Assembly (NCBI GenBank): GCA_030658975.1
Contig: JAUSBL010000040.1
Coordinates: forward strand, 16,697 to 80,696
Direction of reading: 5' to 3'
Origin: Candidatus Latescibacterota bacterium
Lineage (GTDB): Bacteria > Krumholzibacteriota > Krumholzibacteriia > LZORAL124-64-63
DNA: 64,000 bases
Shown here one piece after another: positions 26,031-34,435 of the stretch. Numbering within the stretch: position 1 is the stretch's first letter; every line of letters starts with the position of its first letter. Under the pieces are notes generated by a model, which worked only from the letters and a program-made list of their open reading frames with translations, was not told where the DNA came from and did not search any database. Made by a program: the position numbers and the translations under genes.

Positions 26031-27749
26031 ATGAAGGCCCTAGTGCGCAACCTCGCCGCCCTGCGGCGCCCCCTGCTGGTCATGGCCGTCCTGGCGGCCC
26101 TGGCCGCGTCCGCGGCCCCCGTCGCCGCCCAGGACTCCACGCGGACCCTGGAGCGTCCCCGCGGCACCGACCGCCAGCGCTACATCGAGGCCCTGCAGAC
26201 CCTGGGCAACGTCTACGAGCGCGTCTTCTACAACTACGTCGACGACGTCGACGCCGACGCGCTGCTCGAGGCCGGCATCAACGGCATGATGGACTACCTC
26301 GACGAGCACTCGCAGTACCTGCCCCCGAAGAACTACGAGGACCTCATGATGTCCACCGAGGGGGAGTTCGGCGGGCTGGGCATCACCATCAACATCCGCG
26401 ACCACTACCCGACGGTCGTCTCGCCGATCGAGGGCACGCCCGCGTTCCTGATGGGCATCCAGGGCGGCGACCGCATCGTGGAGATCGAGGGCGAGTCCAC
26501 CTTCGACTTCGGCAGCGACGACGCCGTGAAGCTGCTGCGCGGCGAGCCTGGCACGCAGGTGACGATCACCATCCAGCGCGAGGGCATGGCCGAGCCGTTC
26601 CCGCTGACCATCACGCGCGCCGTGATCGTGGTCGAGAGCGTCCCCTACGCCTTCATGATGGGGGACATCGGCTACATCCGCGTCCAGAGCTTCGCCCGCA
26701 CCACGCCCGAGGAGATCCGCGACAAGATCGTCGAGCTGCGCACCCAGGGCGCGCGCGGCCTGGTGCTCGACCTGCGCTGGAACCCGGGCGGGTTGCTGGA
26801 GTCCGCCAACGGCGTGAGCGAACTGTTCCTGGACCACAACGAGCTCATCGTCTACACCAAGGGACGGCTGCGCAACCAGAACCGCAGCTACTACGCCGAG
26901 AAGGGTCACCAGGCCGCCTCGGGCCTGCCCACGGTCGTCATGATCAACGGCGCCTCGGCGTCGGCCAGCGAGATCGTGGCCGCCGCGGTGCAGGACCACG
27001 ATGCGGCGCTGGTCGTCGGCAAGACGAGCTACGGCAAGGGGTCGGTCCAGACCGTCTTCCCCCTGAGCGAGGACAGCGCCCTGAAGCTCACCACGGCCAA
27101 GTACTACACGCCCAGCGGCCGCTCGATCCACAAGGACCGCCACGAGGATGACAGCGATCTGGACCTGACGCTGATGCCGGCCCGCAGCGGCCCGCCCGAC
27201 GTCGAGCTCGACGTGCCGCGCTCCGAGAAGGAGAAGTTCGCCACCGACAGCGGGCGCGTCGTCTACGGCGGCGGCGGCATCACGCCCGACATCGAGGTCG
27301 AGCAGCCCTTCCTGGCCGACTTCGAGGTCGCGCTGGAGCGCGACGGCGCCCTGTTCAGCTTCGCCACGTGGTGGGCCGCCTATCACGACGTGCCGGGCGA
27401 CCTGCAGGTCGACGCCCCGATGTTCGTGTCCTTCAAGGAGCACTTACGCAAGCGGGAGAAGATCGAGGAGTACCTGGGCGTCTACGACCTGAAGCTCGAC
27501 GACGCGCTGCTGGACGCCAACCGCGCCTACATCGTGCAGGGGATCCGGCGCGAGCTGATGCGCCACAAGTTCGGCCAGCTGGCCGCCTACCAAGTGGCCA
27601 TCGAGGACGACGTGCAGCTCAAGGAAGTCCTGAAGCTCTTCGAGCGGGCCCGCACCCTCGACGACCTGCTGCGCATCGCGCGCGAGTGGGAGAACGCCCA
27701 GGTCGCGGAAGCGGCCAAAAAGGACGCCGGCGCGCCCGTGGTCCGCTGA
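26031..27749 (+). CDS. C-terminal processing peptidase (S41 family)
   Basis: This 572-residue periplasmic protease has a signal peptide (cleavage near VAA-QDS), an N-terminal helical segment, a PDZ domain (about residues 100-190; GGLGITINIRD, GGDRIVEIEG) and a peptidase core. The Ser-Lys dyad is Ser311 in NGASASASE and Lys336 in TSYGKGSVQ, 25 residues apart as in E. coli Prc (Ser452/Lys477). A C-terminal extension of about 150 helical residues follows. The family trims C-termini of envelope proteins. Confidence 0.92.
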   Translation: MKALVRNLAALRRPLLVMAVLAALAASAAPVAAQDSTRTLERPRGTDRQRYIEALQTLGNVYERVFYNYVDDVDADALLEAGINGMMDYLDEHSQYLPPKNYEDLMMSTEGEFGGLGITINIRDHYPTVVSPIEGTPAFLMGIQGGDRIVEIEGESTFDFGSDDAVKLLRGEPGTQVTITIQREGMAEPFPLTITRAVIVVESVPYAFMMGDIGYIRVQSFARTTPEEIRDKIVELRTQGARGLVLDLRWNPGGLLESANGVSELFLDHNELIVYTKGRLRNQNRSYYAEKGHQAASGLPTVVMINGASASASEIVAAAVQDHDAALVVGKTSYGKGSVQTVFPLSEDSALKLTTAKYYTPSGRSIHKDRHEDDSDLDLTLMPARSGPPDVELDVPRSEKEKFATDSGRVVYGGGGITPDIEVEQPFLADFEVALERDGALFSFATWWAAYHDVPGDLQVDAPMFVSFKEHLRKREKIEEYLGVYDLKLDDALLDANRAYIVQGIRRELMRHKFGQLAAYQVAIEDDVQLKEVLKLFERARTLDDLLRIAREWENAQVAEAAKKDAGAPVVR

Positions 27750-27753
27750 CGGG

Positions 27754-28953
27754 TCAGATCCGCGCGAACGCCTGCTCGAGGTCCGCGATGATGTCCTCGG
27801 GGTCCTCGAGCCCCACCGACAGGCGGACCATCGCCGGGTCGATGCCCACCCTCAGGAGGTCCTCCTCCGAGTAGGTGCTGTGGGTCATCGTGGCGGGATG
27901 CTCGATGAGGGTGTCCACGTCCCCGAGGCTCACCGCCAGGGTGCACAGTTCCACGCTGTTCATCACCGTGCGGCCGGCGTCGCGGCCGCCCGCGATCAGG
28001 AAGCTGATCAGGCCGCCGAAGCCGGCCTGCTGCCGCTTCGCCAGCTCGTGCTGGGGGTGGGTGGGCAGGCCGGGGTAGATCACGCGCGTCACCTTGGGGT
28101 GCTTCTGCAGCCACTTCGCCACCGTCATCGCGTTCTCGCCGTGCTGGCGGACGCGCACCGCGAGGGTCTTCAGCCCGCGGATCAGCAGCCAGGCGTTGAA
28201 GGGGCTGATGCAGCCGCCGATGTCGCGCAGGGTCTCGAAGCGCGCGCGGGTGATGAACTCGGACGAGCCCACCAGGATGCCGGCGATCGCGTCGCCGTGG
28301 CCGCCGATGTACTTCGTCGCGCTGTGCAGCACGATGTCGGCGCCCATCTCCAGCGGCCGCTGCAGCACCGGCGTGCAGAACGTGTTGTCCACCAGCAGCG
28401 GGATGCCGTGCCGGCTCGCGATCGCGGCCACCGCGGGCAGGTCGGTCAGCACCAGCGTGGGGTTGGCGGGCGTCTCGACGTAGAGCAGCTTCGTGGCCGG
28501 GGTGATCGCGCGCTCGAAGTTGGCGGGGTCGGTGGCGTCGACCTCCGCGACCGCGATGCCGAGGCGCGGCAGCGTGTGGGTGAACAGCTGGTGGGTGCCG
28601 CCGTAGAGGGTGTCGCCCGAGACGATGTGGTCCCCGCTGCCGCACAGGGTCAGCACGGCGGTGGTGCAGGCGGCCATGCCGCTGGCCAGGGCCAGGGCGG
28701 CCTCGCCGCCCTCCAGCGCCGCCATGCGGCACTCGAGGGCCTCCTGGGTGGGGTTGCCCAGGCGCGTGTAGAGGAAGCCGTCGTTCTCCCCGGCGAAGAT
28801 GGCGGCGCCGTGCTCGGCGCTCTCGAAGGCGAAGGTCGAGGTCTGGACGATGGGGCAGGAGACCGGCCGGGCCGTGCGCCAGCGGCCGTCCGAAACGTGG
28901 CCGTGGCCGTGGATGCAGCGCGTCTGGAAGCCGTAGTTCTTCTTGTCGGACAT
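27754..28953 (-). CDS. Methionine gamma-lyase/cystathionine gamma-synthase family PLP enzyme
   Basis: This 399-residue protein follows methionine gamma-lyase closely along its whole length (KNYGFQTRCIHG, GFLYTRLGNPT, PANPTLVLTDL, HPATMTHSTYSEED). The PLP lysine is Lys214 in HSATKYIGGHGD. The active-site Cys116 of the Pseudomonas enzyme is Gly119 here (DTLYGGTHQ), as in cystathionine-type enzymes, so the preferred substrate is uncertain. ATG 28953 is preferred to the longer frame. Its stop lies 2 nt past the convergent protease gene. Confidence 0.88.
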   Translation of the reverse strand: MSDKKNYGFQTRCIHGHGHVSDGRWRTARPVSCPIVQTSTFAFESAEHGAAIFAGENDGFLYTRLGNPTQEALECRMAALEGGEAALALASGMAACTTAVLTLCGSGDHIVSGDTLYGGTHQLFTHTLPRLGIAVAEVDATDPANFERAITPATKLLYVETPANPTLVLTDLPAVAAIASRHGIPLLVDNTFCTPVLQRPLEMGADIVLHSATKYIGGHGDAIAGILVGSSEFITRARFETLRDIGGCISPFNAWLLIRGLKTLAVRVRQHGENAMTVAKWLQKHPKVTRVIYPGLPTHPQHELAKRQQAGFGGLISFLIAGGRDAGRTVMNSVELCTLAVSLGDVDTLIEHPATMTHSTYSEEDLLRVGIDPAMVRLSVGLEDPEDIIADLEQAFARI

Positions 28954-28982
28954 GGGTCCCCCCCGCCTTCCGGGCGGTCCGG

Positions 28983-29008
28983 GCGGGATTGCGCTTGCAA
29001 TCTCCCGC
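28983..29008. promoter_or_regulatory. Inverted repeat in the divergent MGL/ABC promoter region
   Basis: The arms GCGGGATTGC (28983-28992) and GCAA-TC-TCCCGC (28997-29008) pair over 10 bp with a 2-nt bulge and a GCTT loop. It is a possible operator or leader hairpin. No regulator is identified. Confidence 0.3.
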
Positions 29009-29089
29009 CGCCCTGGAACAATGGGCCGGTCGCGACGTAGGAGCCCGCCGCAGACGTCGGCAACGTCCCGCAGAATACCAGGATTCAAG

Positions 29090-30052
29090 ATGGAAGCCAC
29101 CAAGACCGCTGTCAAACCCGCCGCCGCGGCCATCGCCGTGCGGGACTTGACGTTCGCCTACGCGGCGGCGCCGGTCCTGCAGGACGTCAGCTTCGGCCTG
29201 GAGAAGCGGGCCGTGGGCCTGCTCGGCCCCAACGGCTCCGGCAAGACCACGCTGCTGCGGGCCCTGCTCGGCCACCTGCCCCTGAAGCGGGGTTCCGTCA
29301 CGGTCATGGGCTGCGACATGGCGCGCGACCCCCGCGGCGCGCGCCGCCGGATCGGCTGGATGCCCGAACGCGGGGGCATCCTGCCCGGCATGAGCGGCGT
29401 CGCCATGGTGGCCTACCTGGGCGAGCTCGGCGGCATGCCGCCGACCGACGCCCTGCAGCGGGCCCACGAGGTCCTGAACTACGTCGGGCTCGCCGACGAG
29501 CGCTACCGGGAGGCCGACACCTACAGCCAGGGCATGCGCCAGCGGCTGAAGCTGGCCCAGGCCCTGGTCCACGACCCCGACTGGCTGCTGCTGGACGAAC
29601 CGACCAGCGGCCTGGACCCCCGCGGCCGCGTCAGCATGCTCGAGCTCATGCGCGACCTGGCGGCGAACAAGGGCTTCGGGATCATCCTCTCGACCCACCT
29701 GCTGGCCGACGTGCGCGAGGTCTGCCAGGAGATCCTGGTCCTGCGCCAGGGCCGGCTGCTGAGCCACGGCCGTGTCGAAGCGGCGCCGCCCGGGGCCACC
29801 GCGCAGTTCCTGGTCGAGGGCTTCGGCGACGAGCCCGCGTTCCAGGCCGCGCTGCGGGAGGCGGGGCTCGAGGCCGTGCGCCGCGAGCGGCTCCTGGAAA
29901 TCACCGCCCCGGCCGACGCCGGCGCCCGCCTGGTGCTCGCGGCCGCTTCGGCCAGCGGCTTCGCGCTGCGCCGGCTGCAGCCGCGCCGCGAGACGCTCGA
30001 GGACCTGTTCTACCAGCTCGTCGACGACGCCGACGACGCGCGCAAGGACTGA
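29090..30052 (+). CDS. ABC transporter ATP-binding protein
   Basis: This 320-residue ATPase has Walker A GLLGPNGSGKTTLLRAL, signature TYSQGMRQRLKLAQAL, Walker B WLLLDEPTSGLDPRG and switch His ILSTHLL. The C-terminal extension of about 80 residues is typical of export-type ATPases acting with ABC-2 permeases. ATG 29090 is chosen; the longer frame begins in the promoter region. It starts a four-gene block of two ATPase/permease pairs. The cargo is unknown. Confidence 0.92.
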   Translation: MEATKTAVKPAAAAIAVRDLTFAYAAAPVLQDVSFGLEKRAVGLLGPNGSGKTTLLRALLGHLPLKRGSVTVMGCDMARDPRGARRRIGWMPERGGILPGMSGVAMVAYLGELGGMPPTDALQRAHEVLNYVGLADERYREADTYSQGMRQRLKLAQALVHDPDWLLLDEPTSGLDPRGRVSMLELMRDLAANKGFGIILSTHLLADVREVCQEILVLRQGRLLSHGRVEAAPPGATAQFLVEGFGDEPAFQAALREAGLEAVRRERLLEITAPADAGARLVLAAASASGFALRRLQPRRETLEDLFYQLVDDADDARKD

Positions 30053-30053
30053 C

Positions 30054-30905
30054 ATGCCCGTCTACGAACGCGGATACCGTCCCTGGGAGCACAGCGGCCG
30101 CCGCGCGCGCGCGCCCTGGTGGACGATCGCGCGGCGCGGCATCGCCGAGCCGCTGAAGAGCCGCCGCCTGCTGTTCCTGCTGGCGGTCGCCTGGGTGCCG
30201 GCCATCGTCAAGGGAGGCATCCTCTACTTCACCTTCCAGATGGGCGAGCTGTCGCGCCTGATCGGCGGCAAGTGGACCGACATCGGCCCGCGCGGTTTCC
30301 TGACCTACCTGGGCTGGCAGTCGCCGTTCGTGCTGATCCTGCTGGCGATCGTCGGCTCGGGCCTGATCAGCCGCGACCGCCGCGAGAACGGCCTCGCGCT
30401 GTACCTGGCGCGGCCCCTGAACGTGCGCGACTACGTCCTGGGCAAGGGCGCCGTGATCATGTTCTACTACTTCGCCGTGACGCTGCTGCCCGTCTGGGCG
30501 CTGTGCCTCTTCGGCTACCTGGTGACCAGCGGCGCGACCGGCATGCAGATGCTCCTGCTGATCCCCCTGCAGGCGCTGGCCTACTGCCTGGTGACCGGCG
30601 CCGGTTTCACGCTGGTGCTGCTGGCCCTGTCCTCGGTCGGCCAGCGCACGGTGTTCGTCGCCCTGTGGTGGGTGCTGCTCTACGCCGGCACCGACGGGCT
30701 CGCGCAGATCATGTCGCTGTTCAGCCCCGGCCTGCAGATCCTCAACTTCCCCGGCCAGTTCCTGAACGCGGGCATCGTCTTCTTCGGCGGCGAACCGCTG
30801 TGCGAGGTGCCGCCGGTGTTGAGCCTGCTGGTCGTGCTGGCCTATGCGGCCCTGGGCGTCTGGGTGCTGCGGCGGCGGATCAAGCCCGTGGAGGTGGTGG
30901 CGTGA
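30054..30905 (+). CDS. ABC-2-type transporter permease
   Basis: This 283-residue protein has six hydrophobic segments. A charged N-terminus (MPVYERGYRPWEHSGRRARA) is seen in ABC-2 permeases encoded beside such ATPases. ISRDRRENGLALYLARPLNVRDYVLGK is the typical cytosolic coupling region. The start lies 1 nt after the ATPase stop and the end overlaps the next ATPase gene by 4 nt, so all are one operon. Confidence 0.85.
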   Translation: MPVYERGYRPWEHSGRRARAPWWTIARRGIAEPLKSRRLLFLLAVAWVPAIVKGGILYFTFQMGELSRLIGGKWTDIGPRGFLTYLGWQSPFVLILLAIVGSGLISRDRRENGLALYLARPLNVRDYVLGKGAVIMFYYFAVTLLPVWALCLFGYLVTSGATGMQMLLLIPLQALAYCLVTGAGFTLVLLALSSVGQRTVFVALWWVLLYAGTDGLAQIMSLFSPGLQILNFPGQFLNAGIVFFGGEPLCEVPPVLSLLVVLAYAALGVWVLRRRIKPVEVVA

Positions 30906-31849
30906 ACGTCGTACCCGCGAGCGGCGCCGCCGCCGTCCTGCAGGCCGAACGGGTCAGCAAGTGGTTCGGCGAGGTCATCGCCGTCAACGACTGCACGCTG
31001 GCCCTCGGGCCCGGCGTGACCGGGCTGCTGGGCCTCAACGGCGCCGGCAAGACGACCCTGTTCAAGATGCTGTCGGGCCTGATCACGCCCAGCCAGGGGG
31101 AGGTGCTCATCCGCGGGCACCGCCTGCGCCGCGACGTGGGCCTGTTCCGCCGCGTGGGCTTCTGCCCCGAGAGCGACGCGCTGTTCGACTGGCTGACCGG
31201 CCGCGAGTTCATCCGGCTGATGGTGCGCCTGATGGGGTACGACGGCACGGAAGTGGTCGCGCGCGCCGAGCGGGCCCTGGAGCTCGTGCACCTCGGCGAC
31301 GCCGCCGACCGCCGCATCGGCGCCTACTCCAAGGGCATGCGCCAGAAGATCAAGATGGCCCAGGCCCTGGCCCACGACCCCGAGATCGTCTTCCTCGACG
31401 AGCCGCTCAACGGCATGGACCCGGTGTCGCGGCGGGAGATCGTCGCGCTGGTGCAGCGCCTGGGCGATGCGGGACGCTGCGTGGTGGTGTCGAGCCACAT
31501 CCTGCCCGAGATCGAGACCATGACCCGCTCGATCGTGCTGATCCACCGCGGCAAGCTCATGGCCGAGGGCGACATCACCGAGATCCGCGACGCGATCCAC
31601 GACCGCCCCACCATCGTGGCGCTCACCTCGACCGAGCCGCGGCGCCTGGCGTCGTCGCTGGCCGGGCGCGACCTGGTGCGCGGGGTCGAGATCGACGAGT
31701 TCGGCCGCGTTGTGGCGCGCACCGACCACGCCGTGAACTTCTACCGCGAGCTGCCGGGCTGGCTGCTGGCGGAGTCCCTGCCCGTCGACGAGATCGAGAC
31801 CCTCGACGACAACCTGCAGGCGGTCTTCGACTATCTGGTGGGAGGGTGA
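30902..31849 (+). CDS. ABC transporter ATP-binding protein (second pair)
   Basis: This 315-residue ATPase has Walker A GLLGLNGAGKTTLFKML, signature AYSKGMRQKIKMAQAL, Walker B IVFLDEPLNGMDPVS and VVSSHIL. The signature block is nearly the same as in the first ATPase, so the two pairs may have arisen by duplication and could form one heteromeric exporter. The GTG start overlaps the preceding permease gene. Confidence 0.92.
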   Translation: MNVVPASGAAAVLQAERVSKWFGEVIAVNDCTLALGPGVTGLLGLNGAGKTTLFKMLSGLITPSQGEVLIRGHRLRRDVGLFRRVGFCPESDALFDWLTGREFIRLMVRLMGYDGTEVVARAERALELVHLGDAADRRIGAYSKGMRQKIKMAQALAHDPEIVFLDEPLNGMDPVSRREIVALVQRLGDAGRCVVVSSHILPEIETMTRSIVLIHRGKLMAEGDITEIRDAIHDRPTIVALTSTEPRRLASSLAGRDLVRGVEIDEFGRVVARTDHAVNFYRELPGWLLAESLPVDEIETLDDNLQAVFDYLVGG

Positions 31850-31850
31850 G

Positions 31851-32720
31851 ATGAGCGTCGCCGCACCGCCCGCCGCCGCGGGCGCCGTCCCGGCCGGCGC
31901 CGGGAACGACCGCCCGCTGGGCCTGGCGGTCTCGTCCTTCTGGATCGCGTTCTTCTCCTTCCGCGAGATGCTGCGCCGCCGGCGCATCCTCTCGGTGGGG
32001 CTGCTGATGCTGCTGCCGGTGGTGCTGGCGGTGGCGTGGCGGGCCCTGGACCGCGAGGGCGCGATCCCGCCGGACCTGCTGCTGGCCAACCTCAGCGGCA
32101 TGGTCTACATCCACTTCATGGTCGCGGTCGTCTCGCTGGCCTTCGGCCTGTCGGCCATCGGGGAGAGCGCCGACGAGGGCACGATCATCTACTACTGGAC
32201 GCGCCCCCTGCGCCGCGAGGCCATCTACCTGGGGCGCCTGGTGGCGGCCCAGGCGGTGGCCGGCCTGCTGGTGACGGGTTCGCTGGTCGCTTCGTTCCTG
32301 GTGATGACGGTCGGCAACTTCGGGATCATCTCGCTGGACTTCCTGAAGCTCTACGTCAGCACCTGCCTGGTCATCCTCTACGGCGCGTTCGTCTACACGG
32401 CCATCTTCGCCGCCATCGGCACCGGGCTGAAGAAGCCCATGCTGCCGGCTATCCTGTTCGCGTTCGGCTGGGAGTCGATCGGGGGCAACGCGCCGCTGCG
32501 GCTGCAGGAGCTGACGGTGGTCTTCCACCTGCGCAACCTGCTGCACAACAACGCAGCCTCGACCGGCAGCATGCCCAACCTGCTGCAGGAGCTCAAGACC
32601 ATGCTCCTGCACGAGGTGCCGCCGTCCGCGGGGCACTCCTTCCTGGTGCTGCTGGCGGTGGCGGTCGTCGCCTTCGCGCTGGGGTGCTGGCTGCTGCGGC
32701 GCAAGGAGATCTTCCGCTGA
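31851..32720 (+). CDS. ABC-2-type transporter permease (second pair)
   Basis: This 289-residue protein has about six membrane segments. The coupling region ADEGTIIYYWTRPLRREAIYLGRL corresponds to the one in the first permease. The N-terminal 25 residues are Ala/Pro-rich. The ATG follows GGGAGGGTGAG, one base after the ATPase stop. It is the last gene of the four-gene exporter block; the cargo is unknown. Confidence 0.85.
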   Translation: MSVAAPPAAAGAVPAGAGNDRPLGLAVSSFWIAFFSFREMLRRRRILSVGLLMLLPVVLAVAWRALDREGAIPPDLLLANLSGMVYIHFMVAVVSLAFGLSAIGESADEGTIIYYWTRPLRREAIYLGRLVAAQAVAGLLVTGSLVASFLVMTVGNFGIISLDFLKLYVSTCLVILYGAFVYTAIFAAIGTGLKKPMLPAILFAFGWESIGGNAPLRLQELTVVFHLRNLLHNNAASTGSMPNLLQELKTMLLHEVPPSAGHSFLVLLAVAVVAFALGCWLLRRKEIFR

Positions 32721-32729
32721 GCGGCCGGT

Positions 32730-32758
32730 TTGACAGCGGCCGCGACCGGTGCTAGCGT
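32730..32758 (+). promoter_or_regulatory. Promoter of the M16 protease pair
   Basis: A perfect TTGACA at 32730-32735, a 17-nt spacer and TAGCGT at 32753-32758. The leader is about 120 nt. Confidence 0.6.
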
Positions 32759-32885
32759 GCGGGGGGTTTCCCCGCCGCGATCCACCCGCAACGACAGTGT
32801 GCATGCCCGGCGCCGCCGGGCGAGTTCGAGGCTGCCCCGCCGGCGCGCCAGCGTCCCGCCGCCGGGGTCAACAGTTGGAGGCGTC

Positions 32886-34397
32886 ATGTCCGCGATCCGC
32901 AAGACCCTGGTCACCGCCGCCGTCCTGGCCCTCGCGCTGGGCGCGGTGGCGGCGTCGGCTGAGGGCTACCAGGACCTCAAGGAGCAGGTGAGGGAGTTCA
33001 CCCTGCCCAACGGCATCCACTTCATCGTGCTCGAGCGCCACGACGTCCCGGTGTTCTCGTTCAACACCTATGTGAGCGTCGGCAGCGCCCAGGAAGTCAC
33101 GGGCATCACGGGCATCGCCCACATCCTGGAACACATGGCGTTCAAGGGGACCGCCGAGATCGGCACCACCGACGCCAAGAAGGAAGCCCAGGCGATGAAG
33201 GCCGAAGACGCGGCCTTCGCCGCGCTGAAGGCCGAGCGCCTGAAGGGCGACCGCGCCGACCCGGCCAGGCTGGCCGAGCTGGAACAGGCCTTCACCGACG
33301 CCAAGGACGCGGCCCGCGCCTTCGTCGTCAGCAACGAGTTCGGGCAGATCGTCGAGAACAACGGCGGCCGCGGCATGAACGCCGGCACCGGCACCGACGA
33401 TACGAGCTACATGTACAGCCTCCCGAGCAACCGGCTGGAGCTCTGGGCCTACCTCGAGGGCACGCGCATGTCGCGCCCCGTGCTGCGCGAGTTCTACACC
33501 GAGAAGGACGGTCCGGTGACCGAGGAGCGCCGCATGCGCACCGAGAACAGCCCGATCGGCATGCTCGTGGAGCAGTTCCAGAACCTGGCCTTCATGGCCC
33601 ACCCGTACCACCACTCGACCATCGGCTGGATGACGGACCTCAACACGATCACCCGCGAGGACTGCGAGACCTTCTACCGGACCCACTACGTGGGCCGCAA
33701 CATGACGGTGGCCGTGGTCGGCGACGTCGACTTCGACGAGGTCAAGCGGCTGGCCGGCAAGTACTTCACCGGCGTGTCGTCCGCCGAGCCGCCGGTGATC
33801 GAGACCTTCGACGCCCCGCAGAAGGGCGAGCGCCGCATGGTGATCGAGGACGAGTCGCAGCCCTTCTACATCTGCGGCTACCACATCGGGAACTGGGCCC
33901 ACGCCGACGCCGCGGTCTACGACGCCATCGCCGACATCCTCGGCCAGGGTCGCACCAGCCGCCTTTACGAGCGCCTGGTCAAGCAGGACAAGTCGGCGGT
34001 CCAGGCCTTCAGCTTCGCCGGCTTCCCCGGCGACAAGTACCCGACCCTGCTGGCCGTGCTGGGGATGCCCGCCAAGGACGTCACCGCCGAGCAGCTCGAA
34101 GCCGCGGTGCTCGAGGAGATCCAGAAGCTCGTGGACGGCGGCGTGACGGAGCAGGAGCTGGCCGGCGTGAAGCGCCGCGCCCGCGCCAACTTCGTGCGCT
34201 CGCTGGAGGGCAACATGGGCCTGGCCGCCCAGCTGTCCGAGTACCAGGGCAAGCAGGGCGACTGGCGCCTGATGTTCGAGCAGCTCGCGGCCATCGATGC
34301 GGTGACCGTAGAGGACGTGCAACGCGTCGCCGGCGAGGTCTTCGTCCCCAACAACCGCACGGTTGCCTTCATCAAGACGGTCGAGGCCGCCAACTGA
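32886..34397 (+). CDS. M16 family zinc protease (catalytic member)
   Basis: This 503-residue periplasmic protein has a signal peptide (cleavage near ASA-EGY). The inverted zinc motif HXXEH is complete (His79, Glu82, His83 in AHILEHMAF). Between it and the downstream acidic ligand lies an added charged helix rich in Lys, Glu and Ala (about residues 95-150). The Arg/Tyr substrate-pocket region is present in GQGRTSRLYERLV. ATG 32886 follows GGAGG. It pairs with the next gene, as processing peptidases often do. Confidence 0.92.
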   Translation: MSAIRKTLVTAAVLALALGAVAASAEGYQDLKEQVREFTLPNGIHFIVLERHDVPVFSFNTYVSVGSAQEVTGITGIAHILEHMAFKGTAEIGTTDAKKEAQAMKAEDAAFAALKAERLKGDRADPARLAELEQAFTDAKDAARAFVVSNEFGQIVENNGGRGMNAGTGTDDTSYMYSLPSNRLELWAYLEGTRMSRPVLREFYTEKDGPVTEERRMRTENSPIGMLVEQFQNLAFMAHPYHHSTIGWMTDLNTITREDCETFYRTHYVGRNMTVAVVGDVDFDEVKRLAGKYFTGVSSAEPPVIETFDAPQKGERRMVIEDESQPFYICGYHIGNWAHADAAVYDAIADILGQGRTSRLYERLVKQDKSAVQAFSFAGFPGDKYPTLLAVLGMPAKDVTAEQLEAAVLEEIQKLVDGGVTEQELAGVKRRARANFVRSLEGNMGLAAQLSEYQGKQGDWRLMFEQLAAIDAVTVEDVQRVAGEVFVPNNRTVAFIKTVEAAN

Positions 34398-34435
34398 CGC
34401 GACCACCGCGTCGCGCCATGGAAAGGAGACTGGTC

